From: Vibrio sp. BS-M-Sm-2
GTDB taxonomy: Bacteria > Pseudomonadota > Gammaproteobacteria > Enterobacterales > Vibrionaceae
Assembly: GCF_041504345.1 (NCBI RefSeq)
Contig: NZ_CP167895.1
Span: forward strand, 806,001 to 870,000
DNA length: 64,000 bases
Reading direction: 5' to 3'
Shown piece by piece: positions 18,949-27,499 of this stretch (positions are counted from its first letter, which is position 1; every line of letters begins with the position of its first letter). Both the position numbers and the translations under genes were made by a program. Below the pieces are notes generated by a model that saw only the letters and a program-made list of their open reading frames with translations, was not told the DNA's origin and ran no database searches.

Positions 18949-20416
18949 TTATGAAAGTAGTTGCTTTAGGGTCAATGGCTGCTCTGCTACACCTAAGCGC
19001 TGCGCTGCTGTGAGCCCTTGCTTATCTTGGTAGCACAGATTGTGCCAAGCTCTAAATATGTCGAGTAATGGAAGAATGCCCCCAGGACGAAGCTTACGTC
19101 TAGGTTCATTAATGAAGCTATCAAATAGCAGCTGAAAGCGTTGTTGATAGAACTTAGTTTGCTGAATAGAAGCCGTGTTAAACCACTGTTTTGGTTCTGG
19201 ATTGTTACCTGTTAGGTAGCAAATACCTTTTTGATTATCACCTTGATTCGCGATAGCCCAACGATCGCGCCACCAACTCATGTGAACGATGTCGATCTTT
19301 TCGAAACTTTGATCGTCTTGCCAGCCTGAATCTTCCTCTACGTACATAAGGTCAATGTTTTGACTCTGGATGCGCGGCAAACATACGCTTAAAGCGGCAG
19401 ATCTTAGTAATGGATCTTGTGGCATATAGATGGCGACATGTTTGTCTTCATTACACATATCAAGCACATGTAGGAAGTGAGCATATGAGGTATAAGGCGG
19501 CCGAATTAGTGCGCCTTTCGAAGGGTAGCTAAATGTAGTGAGGTTGCCCATAGGGTCCTCAACATTACCTCTTGCTAGAATTACTTGGTATTGCTGTTCA
19601 ATGCGTTCTTTTAGCTTGTCAGAGGGCTGAGGTAGTTCGAGATTAGCTTCTGAAGAGTGTTCTTTGGATACAAAGCGCGCAACATCATCATAAGGATTAT
19701 GGTCCACATTTCCTGACGGTTCTTCATTTTGAGAGTAGTTAACGTGTTGGCAAAGGATATAACCAGAATGCGCCTCACCCGTCGCTATCCAAACCACACC
19801 GTTGTTGCTTTGTGGTTGTAGACGTTGGTAGTGAGAAGCGAATTCGTAATCTTTCGCATGGTTAACCCATCGAGCATCGATCATCGCTAATTTACGACGG
19901 CAACGGCTGGCGATATGGTCAACATGATCATAGAAAGTCTTTGGGTTGATCTCTAATTTTCTACAGATTTCACGCACGGAATAACCCATGAACAATAGAC
20001 CCATGAGGTTCTCTTGAAACTGAAGTTTTTTATTGGATCCAGACCATTTATCAACGAAGGTTGATTGGCAATCTTTGCATCTGTAGCGCTGCCTGTCGCC
20101 ACTGTAGCCGAAGGCATGATAAAGATGTTTGTGTGTATGAACCGATAAGCCGAAGTTATCGCAATCATCATTACGACAAGCTGGGAGCCCATCGCTGTGA
20201 AGTTGTCTTAGGCGATGAAGTTCGCTTAACACTTCACGGTTGTTAAGTAAGGGGGAAAGCTCCACATTCACGACAAACCATCGCTGGACGCTTAGGGTTA
20301 GCGTGTTGCAAAACATACCGTTTTGCATCGCTCAAGCCAAAGTTGTCACACGCCAATGTTTTACAAAAGTTGAGTTGCAAACCATCCGCATCTTTTGGCA
20401 GCTTATCGTTAGACAC
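18949..20416 (-). pseudogene. Tandem zinc-ribbon / HTH protein, frameshifted (transposase-like)
   Basis: Two overlapping reading frames together encode one protein of about 488 residues. The first part (from GTG at 20416, after a strong GAGGGGGAG site) has a zinc ribbon C-x4-CDNFGLS...CRECG. The second part, in another frame and running to 18949, has a second ribbon C-x4-CDNFGLS...CKDC, then an HTH (YSVREICRKLEINPKTFYDH) and a 350-residue C-terminal region of unknown type. The break is at a run of five C (20251-20255 on this strand's complement); one C fewer would restore FPLLNNREVL. The ribbon-HTH order recalls IS1-type InsA, but I see no terminal inverted repeats. A sequencing error, a real mutation or +1 frameshifting are all possible. 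Confidence 0.7.
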
Positions 20417-20440
20417 GATCTCCCCCTCGGGATTATTTGA

Positions 20441-20462
20441 GCAGCCAAGTGAGCTTGGCTGC
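20441..20462 (-). terminator. Hairpin downstream of deoD
   Basis: GCAGCCAAG and CTTGGCTGC form a 9-bp stem with a 4-base loop in the spacer between deoD and the zinc-ribbon gene. Read leftward it is followed by TCAAATAAT, a weak U-tract, so termination would be inefficient. Confidence 0.5.
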
Positions 20463-20498
20463 GGGGTAACGCTTTTCAATGTATCTTTTATCAAATCG

Positions 20499-21209
20499 TT
20501 AGATGTTGATTGCAGTCTCTAGAGCAACTTTCATCATGTCGTTGAAAGATTTTTGACGCTCTTCTGAGCTCAGTTTCTCACCACGGATGATGTGGTCAGA
20601 TACTGTTAGGATAGTCAGTGCTTTAGCACCAAGGTCCGCAGCAACACCGTAGATACCTGCAGCTTCCATATCAACACCAAGGATGCCTAGCTTTTCCATT
20701 TTTTCGAAAAGGTCAGCTTCTGGAGTGTAGAAAAGGTCTGCAGAGAATACGTTACCAACTTTAACTGGAACTTCTTGTGCACGTGCTTGGTTTACCGCTT
20801 CTTCTAGAAGACCGAAATCAGCGATAGCCGCGAAGTCGTGGTTGTTGAAACGAATGCGGTTTACTTTTGAGTCAGTAGATGCACCCATACCGATAACAAC
20901 GTCCATTAGTTTAACGTCGTCACGTACTGCGCCACAGCTACCTACACGAATAACGTTCTTTACACCGTACTCAGCGATTAGCTCGTGTACGTAGATGCAG
21001 CATGATGGGATACCCATACCGTGGCCCATTACAGAAACTTTCTTACCTTTGTAAGTGCCTGTGTAGCCAAACATGTTGCGAACGTCACAAACTTGCTTCA
21101 CGTCATCAAGGAATGTTTCTGCAATGTATTTTGCGCGAAGCGGGTCGCCCGGCATTAGTACTGTTTCTGCGAAATCACCAGCTTGAGCGTTAATATGAGG
21201 TGTAGCCAT
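20499..21209 (-). CDS. deoD: Purine nucleoside phosphorylase, DeoD type
   Basis: A 236-residue hexameric-type purine nucleoside phosphorylase that splits purine (deoxy)nucleosides with phosphate in the cytoplasm. Family blocks are visible: MATPHINAQAGDFAETVLMP at the start, GHGMGIPSCCIYVHEL, RVGSCGAV, the ribose/base site GVDMEAAGIYG and LTVSDHI near the end. The ATG has GGAG 8 bases upstream. No deoA, deoB or deoC neighbour is present, so this is probably a stand-alone second copy like the one on chromosome II of V. cholerae. A candidate CRP site lies 117 bp upstream. Confidence 0.95.
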   Translation of the reverse strand: MATPHINAQAGDFAETVLMPGDPLRAKYIAETFLDDVKQVCDVRNMFGYTGTYKGKKVSVMGHGMGIPSCCIYVHELIAEYGVKNVIRVGSCGAVRDDVKLMDVVIGMGASTDSKVNRIRFNNHDFAAIADFGLLEEAVNQARAQEVPVKVGNVFSADLFYTPEADLFEKMEKLGILGVDMEAAGIYGVAADLGAKALTILTVSDHIIRGEKLSSEERQKSFNDMMKVALETAINI

Positions 21210-21557
21210 GGTCGTTCTCCAAAGTTTAAACGGTAATTATAGGAACAGGATTTAATCAATTACCGATTCTGTTGAATTGAATTCGTTTTGTTGAGGCAAT
21301 ATTAGCGAGTTAAAACGAGGCTCCATGAGACTTTAGTCACAAAATAGGTTTGCCATTATAGTTTTATTAATATTGATAACCAAATATGTTGAAAGCGTAA
21401 AGGCAATCGATTTTGCGTGTCCATATAGATATGCAACAGTACTAAAAGGTACTTTTAATTGTGTAAACCAACGTGAGTTTAGCTACAACTAACCGTTGTA
21501 GAGACGTTTGAACAGCGATAATCTAAACTTTGATAAAAAGACAAACCAAGGATTTGT
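21210..21557. promoter_or_regulatory. deoD / L,D-transpeptidase divergent intergenic region
   Basis: This 348-bp gap has no gene. TGAGACTTTAGTCACA at 21326-21341 fits the CRP consensus TGTGA-N6-TCACA at 9 of 10 positions when read on either strand. deo genes in enterobacteria are CRP-controlled (established), so a deoD role is plausible. Nothing else stands out. Confidence 0.45.
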
Positions 21558-22532
21558 ATGTCGTATTGCGCTAACTCGACGCCTTTGCACTCGATGAAAA
21601 CACAATTACGTAAAGTAGCGTTGCTTGCAGCGAAAGTAACTTTGATTGCCGGTGGGATGGTGTCGTCGTGGGTCTCTGCGGCAACTTTTGAGCTCCCTCC
21701 TGCAGAAAGCCGCATTGTGGGTAGAATACAGCAGCATGAAGTAGCATCAGGTGAAACGTTAGCTATTATTGCTAAACAATACGATATTGGCTTTCTCTCT
21801 TTAATGGCGGCAAACAAAGGGGTAGACCCTTTTCTACCTCCGGAAGGATATATACTAAGTATTCCTAGCCGTTTGATCCTGCCAGATACCCCACGAAAAG
21901 GTATTGTTATTAATCTTGCGGAGTTAAGGTTGTATTACTTTGATCCCGAGAAAAATCAGGTGCATGTGTTCCCTGTCGGTATCGGACGAGTCGGACGTGA
22001 TACGCCGGAAATGATCACCAAGATAAGCCAAAAAAGACCAAATCCGACTTGGACGCCCCCGAAGTCGATCCGCAAAGAGTATTTAGAGAAGGGAATTGAG
22101 TTGCCTAAGGTCGTTCCTGCAGGGCCTGAAAATCCACTTGGTGAGTATGCTCTAAGGCTTGCTTATGGCGCAGGCGACTATTTGATACACGGTACCAATA
22201 AAGATTTTGGAATAGGCTTACGCGTAAGCTCTGGGTGTATTCGCATGGAGCCTAAAGATATTGAGTGGCTTTTTGAGCAAGTGAGCCGTGGCGAGCAGGT
22301 CACTATTATTAATGAGCCGATCAAGGTGTCATTAGAGCCAGATAGAAGCGTGTTTGTTGAAGCGCATGAACCATTGACGCGAAGCGATGGCTCTAAGAAA
22401 TCCTTACAAATACCTGTCGAGTTAGAATGGTGGCTTGAAGATGCTGACTTGCCTAACTCAAAAGCCAAAGCGGTTATCTTTGCTCAAAATGGCGTGCCAG
22501 TTGAAATTGCTCCGCCAATGATTTCTAACTAA
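21558..22532 (+). CDS. LysM and L,D-transpeptidase (YkuD) periplasmic protein
   Basis: A 324-residue exported protein that cross-links peptidoglycan or attaches Lpp-type lipoproteins to it. Residues 13-41 form the signal peptide (basic KTQLRK, hydrophobic core, ending WVSAA). A LysM-like segment follows (VASGETLAIIAKQYDIG, about 60-105). The YkuD catalytic domain has HGTN near residue 211 and the nucleophile cysteine in SSGCIRM near 227. The ATG at 21558 has AAGGA 5 bases upstream; an internal Met at 13 lacks one. The gene is convergent with an Lpp-like lipoprotein gene, a fitting neighbour for an ErfK/YbiS-type enzyme. Confidence 0.92.
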   Translation: MSYCANSTPLHSMKTQLRKVALLAAKVTLIAGGMVSSWVSAATFELPPAESRIVGRIQQHEVASGETLAIIAKQYDIGFLSLMAANKGVDPFLPPEGYILSIPSRLILPDTPRKGIVINLAELRLYYFDPEKNQVHVFPVGIGRVGRDTPEMITKISQKRPNPTWTPPKSIRKEYLEKGIELPKVVPAGPENPLGEYALRLAYGAGDYLIHGTNKDFGIGLRVSSGCIRMEPKDIEWLFEQVSRGEQVTIINEPIKVSLEPDRSVFVEAHEPLTRSDGSKKSLQIPVELEWWLEDADLPNSKAKAVIFAQNGVPVEIAPPMISN

Positions 22533-22621
22533 ATAAGCTATTTATAAATTTAGAATAGTGTGAGCACCCAGGGTTGTTCTTCCCATTCATCTGTTGAACT
22601 TTGGTTTATTGACCTTGAAAA

Positions 22622-22653
22622 CAAAACACCACCTCTGTGAAGAGGTGGTGTTA
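22622..22653 (-). terminator. Terminator of the lpp-like gene
   Basis: Read leftward, AACACCACCTCT, a TCAC loop and AGAGGTGGTGTT form a 12-bp stem followed by TTGTTTTC. It is about 65 bp past the lipoprotein stop and also lies at the end of the convergent transpeptidase gene. Confidence 0.85.
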
Positions 22654-22716
22654 TCAATTTACTGCAATGTATATACGTCTTTTGAAATCTACAGCTTAAT
22701 TGCGCTTATAGTTAAA

Positions 22717-22983
22717 TTACTTAGTGTAAGACTCTGCAATATTGTCGATGCGGTCGTTAGCACGATCTGCTTCTTCTTTTGCTGCCATAGCGGCTTCAGA
22801 TGCTTCTTGAGCCTTCATTTCTGCTGCTGCTTTGTCACTCTTAAGCGCTTCAACTTCGCTTGTAAGTTGAGCAACTTGGTTAGTTAGTTGATCCATTTCT
22901 GACACTGCAGCTTCTTCTGGCTCTGAAGAACAACCGGCTAAAATGAAAACTGAGGCCGCAGCTGCGATTAACGTCTTATTCAT
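22717..22983 (-). CDS. lpp: Lpp-like major outer-membrane lipoprotein
   Basis: An 88-residue lipoprotein with signal peptide and lipobox LAGC (Cys at 18). The rest is a heptad-patterned coiled coil (MDQLTNQVAQLTSEVEALKS...), as expected for a Braun-type lipoprotein, and it ends in a C-terminal lysine (ESYTK), the residue that L,D-transpeptidases link to peptidoglycan. I chose the ATG at 22983, which has AAGGAG about 6 bases upstream, rather than the longer in-frame reading to 23049. The convergent neighbour is an L,D-transpeptidase, the enzyme class that uses this terminal lysine. Confidence 0.92.
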   Translation of the reverse strand: MNKTLIAAAASVFILAGCSSEPEEAAVSEMDQLTNQVAQLTSEVEALKSDKAAAEMKAQEASEAAMAAKEEADRANDRIDNIAESYTK

Positions 22984-23344
22984 AAGAACTCCTTGCTTAT
23001 TTATCATCAAAAGATGCGCTATACATTCTTTATCATATAGTCGCTTCATTAATGATTGTAGCGACTAATTTTTTAAGCGCAAAAACAATAACCAAAGAAA
23101 TTGCTAAATTTTTGAGGTAATTAGCTGAGCATCACGTTCTGTCTCATTTATGAGATGTGAAATTTGGATGCGGCTTTGATGTGGTTTTAGGTAGATGCTC
23201 CTTTACTCGCAATGCATACAATATTCTAGCTGAAGATAGATTAAGGGATAAATTTACTGTGATCTCTATCCTTATAAAGTACTTTCGCGGTATCATGTCA
23301 CGTTAAATTAATTTTATTCAATACCATCATGACTGGAGAGTCCT
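22984..23344. promoter_or_regulatory. lpp / helicase divergent region with operator-like repeat
   Basis: A perfect 8-bp inverted repeat, TAGTCGCT (23038-23045) and AGCGACTA (23060-23067), encloses a TCATTAATGA palindrome (23046-23055). It lies 55-85 bp before the lpp start, where the lpp promoter should be. The rest of this 361-bp gap, toward the helicase, is AT-rich with no gene. Confidence 0.4.
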
Positions 23345-24676
23345 TTGCACTTTAAAGATTTAGGCTTAGATAACCGCTTACTGAAGAACTTAAAACATTA
23401 CGACTTCAAGAAGGCGACAGAGATCCAATCAAAAGCGATCCCTGTTGCTATTGCTGGTAAGGATCTATTGGCTTCATCAAAAACGGGATCAGGAAAAACA
23501 TTGGCGTTTGTGTTGCCGATGATACATAAAGCATTAAAAACAAAAGCGTTTTCTGCTAAAGATCCTCGTGGTGTAATTTTGGCTCCTACTCGTGAGCTAG
23601 CAAAGCAAGTTTACGGTGAACTACGTAGTATGCTTGGTGGCCTGTCTTACGAAGCGGCGCTTATCTTGGGTGGTGAAAACTTTAACGACCAAGTTAAAGC
23701 ACTGCGTAAGTACCCTCGTTTTATCGTAGCGACTCCAGGCCGTCTTGCTGATCACCTAGAGCACCGCTCTTTGTTCTTAGATGGTGTTGAAACGCTGATC
23801 CTTGATGAAGCGGACCGCATGCTTGATCTTGGCTTTGCTCCAGAACTGCGTCGTATTGCAAACGCGGCTAAGCACCGTCGTCGTCAGACTCTAATGTTTT
23901 CTGCAACCCTGGATCACGCCGAAGTGAATGGTATTGCAAATGAAATGCTAGACGCACCTAAGCGCATTTCGGTGGGTGTTTCTAACGAGCAGCACCTTGA
24001 TATCACACAGAAATTCTACCTTTGTGATCACTTAGATCACAAAGAAGCGATTTTAGACCGCGTTCTGGAAGAAGCTGAATACCGTCAGGTAATGATCTTC
24101 ACAGCAACTCGTGCTGATACTGATCGTCTAACCGACAAGCTTAACGAGAAGAAGCTTAAAGCAGTTGCACTGAGCGGTAACTTAAACCAAACGCAGCGTA
24201 ATGCGATCATGAGTCAGTTTGAGCGTGCGGTTTACAAGATTCTAGTAACAACAGATGTTGCTTCACGTGGTATCGATATTCCAAACGTAAGCCACGTAAT
24301 CAACTTTGATATGCCGAAGCACACCGAAGAGTACGTTCACCGTGTTGGTCGTACTGGCCGTGCAGGTAACAAAGGCGATGCTATTTCTTTAGTTGGTCCA
24401 AAAGATTGGGATAGCTTCAAGCGTGTTGAGCTTTACCTTCAACAAGATCTTACTTTCTCTGTTCTTGAAGGCCTTAAAGGTAAGTTCAAAGGCATTAAGC
24501 CTCGTAAACCTACGTTTGCTAAAGGCGGCCCTGCGAAGAAGAAGGCTCACACTCAAGCGAAGAAAACGCCGAAGAAACCAGTCAAGCGTGATAAGAGCTT
24601 CCACCAGAATGTGGCCGTGGGTGATACCGTGTTTATCCCTAAGAAGAAAGTCGCACCAAAAGTGGACGACGAGTAA
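23345..24676 (+). CDS. DEAD-box ATP-dependent RNA helicase
   Basis: A 443-residue helicase acting on cytoplasmic RNA (ribosome assembly or cold-shock mRNA unwinding in relatives). In order: the Q-motif region FKKATEIQSKAIPVAI, motif I SSKTGSGKT near 44, PTRELAKQ, the DEAD motif LILDEADRM near 153, SAT, then the helicase C domain with TDVASRGIDIP and HRVGRTGRAG near 327. A basic lysine/arginine-rich tail (residues 375-443) probably binds RNA. The start is a TTG at 23345 with GGAGAG 5 bases upstream; the ATG just before lies out of frame. It is monocistronic and followed by a strong terminator. Confidence 0.94.
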   Translation: MHFKDLGLDNRLLKNLKHYDFKKATEIQSKAIPVAIAGKDLLASSKTGSGKTLAFVLPMIHKALKTKAFSAKDPRGVILAPTRELAKQVYGELRSMLGGLSYEAALILGGENFNDQVKALRKYPRFIVATPGRLADHLEHRSLFLDGVETLILDEADRMLDLGFAPELRRIANAAKHRRRQTLMFSATLDHAEVNGIANEMLDAPKRISVGVSNEQHLDITQKFYLCDHLDHKEAILDRVLEEAEYRQVMIFTATRADTDRLTDKLNEKKLKAVALSGNLNQTQRNAIMSQFERAVYKILVTTDVASRGIDIPNVSHVINFDMPKHTEEYVHRVGRTGRAGNKGDAISLVGPKDWDSFKRVELYLQQDLTFSVLEGLKGKFKGIKPRKPTFAKGGPAKKKAHTQAKKTPKKPVKRDKSFHQNVAVGDTVFIPKKKVAPKVDDE

Positions 24677-24723
24677 TCAACTCGCGTGACCTAAAAGCTT
24701 GGCTTTGAAAGGTTGATGCAACT

Positions 24724-24752
24724 AAAAACCGCCGATGATGGCGGTTTTTTTG
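24724..24752 (+). terminator. Rho-independent terminator after the helicase gene
   Basis: AAAAACCGCC, loop GATGAT, GGCGGTTTTTTT. It starts about 48 bp after the helicase stop. Confidence 0.93.
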
Positions 24753-24843
24753 TATCTGTACTTTGTCTATTTCTCGTCTCTCTTTATCTTGCCCTATGCT
24801 CTTTTAACTTCTGAAAAGCTTGAAAGGACTCTTATCTTTGCAT

Positions 24844-26094
24844 CTATTCAAAGTCGAAGGTCGAAAATGAAGACATGAGAATATTATCCGCTAGATATTT
24901 ATGGATTGCGGTAGTTGGGTGCGTCACCCCCCAAAACACATAGCGGTCTGAGCCATAGGTCGCGCAATCATTAGTCAAATTGTGGCGATATAAGTAATCG
25001 GAAGCTGAATGGCGTTGAATATCTAAACATGCATCCGTAGCGTTCTGAAATCCATGCTGCTGCGGGTTTTCAGTAATGTGGTTAAACAGATCATGAGCAT
25101 TGAAAAGTACGACATTGACCCCCCTAGTTTGGTAATACTCAGCTTGCTCTTTGATGAAGAGGTTAAACTCAATTATTTTGCTATGAACAATAGAAATCTC
25201 GTCTTCTGTTGAGTATTTAAATTGTGGAGCTTTTGTGGCGTCAGGGAGGGTGAAGAGCAAAATGTTTTGAGCCCCACTTCCTATTAAACGAATTAGAGCG
25301 CTGCTGAAATCAGCTTTTACATCAGCTACCGACCGTTCGTAATTCATAAAGTCGTTAAGGCCGAACTCTAAAGTAAATAATGAGTTTTCTGGACGGTAAT
25401 TCTTTGCGGCTTCCATGTATTTCAGGTACGACGTGACTTGGTCATAAACACCTTTGAGGACTCCATACTGATTTGTGCCAGCAGCCCCACCAACTGCCCA
25501 GTTATACAGAGGTATGTTTTTTTCTCTAGCCAGGTACTCAGTCCAGACTAAGCCATTTGAGAAGTGACCTAAGAACCATGAGTTAGCATTGGGAAGAACC
25601 CATTGCGAACCGTTGAATAAGTTTCCAGTATCAGAAAGGCTATCCCCAAATGTGATGATTCGATTAATTTTATTATCTTGGAGTTCTTCGTCATTAGTCC
25701 ATATCGAGTGGTTGTAGGAGAACCGACTGTCTGCTGCAAAATAAGTGATGTCGGCGGCATCATGCTGGATGTCTAGTGTCTCTTCGCAACGTTGTTCTAT
25801 TTCTGATTGTGGTGTTCCACTAAAGAACATGTTTTTATACGATGAGGGCGACCACCAATATCCATCGATAGTGTAGTAATTGCCATCTTCGTTTCTTGCC
25901 CATTTCCAATCAGTTGCAACTGAGTCATTCGATATGTCGGTTCGGTACCAGCATCTGATATATGATCGTGTATCAAGCATCTGCCCTTGTGCTACTTCGT
26001 CAGGAATTGTTGCATCTAGAGGCATTGATGTATCTGCGATAGCTGATGCAATTAGAGGCATTGTCAACGTAAATACCAAGATCATTTTCTTCAT
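24844..26094 (-). CDS. Secreted GDSL phospholipase / thermolabile hemolysin (TLH-type)
   Basis: A 416-residue secreted lecithinase-type lipase of the SGNH superfamily, matching V. parahaemolyticus TLH in size and layout. It has a signal peptide (MKKMILVFTLTMPLIASAIA), an N-terminal Trp- and Tyr-rich domain (residues 40-140) and the catalytic domain. Block I is IITFGDSLSDTGNLF near 150, block III is LEFGLNDFMNY near 250 and block V is FWGVTHPTTAIHKYLAD near 390 with the catalytic His. I chose the ATG at 26094, since the in-frame TTG at 26115 would place seven residues before a normal signal peptide. It is divergent from a lipase operon, so the region specialises in extracellular lipid breakdown. 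Confidence 0.92.
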   Translation of the reverse strand: MKKMILVFTLTMPLIASAIADTSMPLDATIPDEVAQGQMLDTRSYIRCWYRTDISNDSVATDWKWARNEDGNYYTIDGYWWSPSSYKNMFFSGTPQSEIEQRCEETLDIQHDAADITYFAADSRFSYNHSIWTNDEELQDNKINRIITFGDSLSDTGNLFNGSQWVLPNANSWFLGHFSNGLVWTEYLAREKNIPLYNWAVGGAAGTNQYGVLKGVYDQVTSYLKYMEAAKNYRPENSLFTLEFGLNDFMNYERSVADVKADFSSALIRLIGSGAQNILLFTLPDATKAPQFKYSTEDEISIVHSKIIEFNLFIKEQAEYYQTRGVNVVLFNAHDLFNHITENPQQHGFQNATDACLDIQRHSASDYLYRHNLTNDCATYGSDRYVFWGVTHPTTAIHKYLADNILMSSFSTFDFE

Positions 26095-26520
26095 TTTAGA
26101 GTACTCATTTAGCAAAGTAAGTAAGGTTAATTACTTTATTATTAATAATAAGAATAAATATCATTTAGATAATGTATTGAATATTACTCATTGTTGCGTC
26201 AATAACTCATATGAAGCACGTATAATAAGTGTTACATAGATCCAACTTTCAACGGTTTTGCGTTCTTTAATTTTTCTCTGGACGAGAGTCCATACCTACT
26301 TTATTAACATTTACTGTTAATAGTTATCTCACTTAATTATTATTAATCAATTGCTTACTTGTTTTTTCGTTTATTGTGACTTTGGTTGAGTAATGTTCAT
26401 CACAACTGTTTAATTCAAGCTCAATATCACAAATATCGAGTCACTCTTTTTAGTTTTATAAAATCATCAACTACGGTTCTCTTTACTCATCAGAGGTCTA
26501 ATCTGTTTAAGGAAAGAGCA
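26095..26520. promoter_or_regulatory. Divergent phospholipase / lipase promoter region
   Basis: A 426-bp AT-rich gap between two divergently transcribed secreted lipolytic enzymes. Long AT tracts (for example near 26130-26165 and 26320-26345) could hold promoters or H-NS-type sites, but I cannot assign a specific operator. Confidence 0.35.
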
Positions 26521-27462
26521 TTGAAAAAGATATTAATTTGGACGATAGCCTGTCTATCCAGTTTTGGTGTCTATGCCGGAACGAGCGCATCGGCATTAGA
26601 AGTCAGTGGATACACGGAAACGAAATACCCCATTATGTTGGTACATGGTTTGTTTGGTTTCGATACATTAGCGGGTGTCGACTATTTCTATGGCGTACCT
26701 GAATCCCTAACCAAAGATGGTGCCAGCGTCTATGTAGCGCAAGTATCAGCGACCAACAGCTCTGAAGTGCGTGGCGAGCAATTGCTAGCCCAAGTTGAAA
26801 CACTGTTAGCCGCAACAGGGGCAAGTAAAGTGAATCTGGTCGGTCACAGCCATGGCGGGCCTACGGCGCGTTATGTCGCATCGGTTCGTCCTGATCTGGT
26901 TGCTTCGGTGACAAGTATTGGCGGTGTTCATAAAGGATCTAAAGTCGCTGACCTCGTGCGTGGAACCGTATCAGAAGGTTCAACCGCGGAAGGTATTGCG
27001 GTTAAGTTGGCTGGCGGATTGACTACGCTTATCAACCTATTATCTGGCGGAACGGATCTTGATCAAGATGGCCTTGCTTCCCTTGAAGCGTTGACCACTG
27101 AAGGTTCGCTTGCATTCAATCAGTTTTACCCTGAAGGCGTTCCGACGTCTGCGTGTGGTGATGGTGAATGGCAAGCAAACAACGGTGTTTATTACTATTC
27201 ATGGACAGGATCTTCCACTTTTACCAACCTTCTTGATCCTACCGACGGAGCGATGACAATCCTTGGTTTAGCCTTTAACGAACCTAATGATGGGTTAGTG
27301 GGAGCATGCAGCGCGCATTTGGGCAAAGTGATTGGTGATGATTACAAAATGAACCACCTAGACGAGATTAACGGTTTATTGGGTATTCACCACTTGTTTG
27401 AGACCGATCCTGTGACGTTATATCGCCAGCATGCCAATCGATTGAAGTTGGCTGGTTTGTAG
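26521..27462 (+). CDS. Secreted triacylglycerol lipase, subfamily I.1/I.2 type
   Basis: A 313-residue alpha/beta-hydrolase exported lipase. I use the TTG at 26521 because AAGGA lies 7 bases upstream and it produces a standard signal peptide (MKKILIWTIACLSSFGVYAG). Upstream in-frame sequence does not look like protein. Oxyanion motif PIMLVHGLFGFDTLAGVDYF is at about 37-56 and the nucleophile elbow GHSHGG, with serine near 110, matches Pseudomonas/Burkholderia-type lipases. A later D-x-His arrangement (DGLVGACSAHLG then HHLFE) supplies the other catalytic residues and a calcium site. Folding in this family needs a dedicated foldase, encoded by the next gene 37 bp downstream. Confidence 0.93.
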   Translation: MKKILIWTIACLSSFGVYAGTSASALEVSGYTETKYPIMLVHGLFGFDTLAGVDYFYGVPESLTKDGASVYVAQVSATNSSEVRGEQLLAQVETLLAATGASKVNLVGHSHGGPTARYVASVRPDLVASVTSIGGVHKGSKVADLVRGTVSEGSTAEGIAVKLAGGLTTLINLLSGGTDLDQDGLASLEALTTEGSLAFNQFYPEGVPTSACGDGEWQANNGVYYYSWTGSSTFTNLLDPTDGAMTILGLAFNEPNDGLVGACSAHLGKVIGDDYKMNHLDEINGLLGIHHLFETDPVTLYRQHANRLKLAGL

Positions 27463-27499
27463 GCTGGACACCGTTTAATAAGAAAACAAGGAAAGTATA

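Noticed and set aside
22594..22887. Cysteine- and phenylalanine-rich frame opposite the lpp-like gene
   Set aside because: It is antisense to a well-supported lipoprotein gene and to its terminator, with no ribosome site.
26386..26520. 45-residue N-terminal extension of the lipase
   Set aside because: It would place the signal peptide internally, and the TTG at 26521 has a clear ribosome site.
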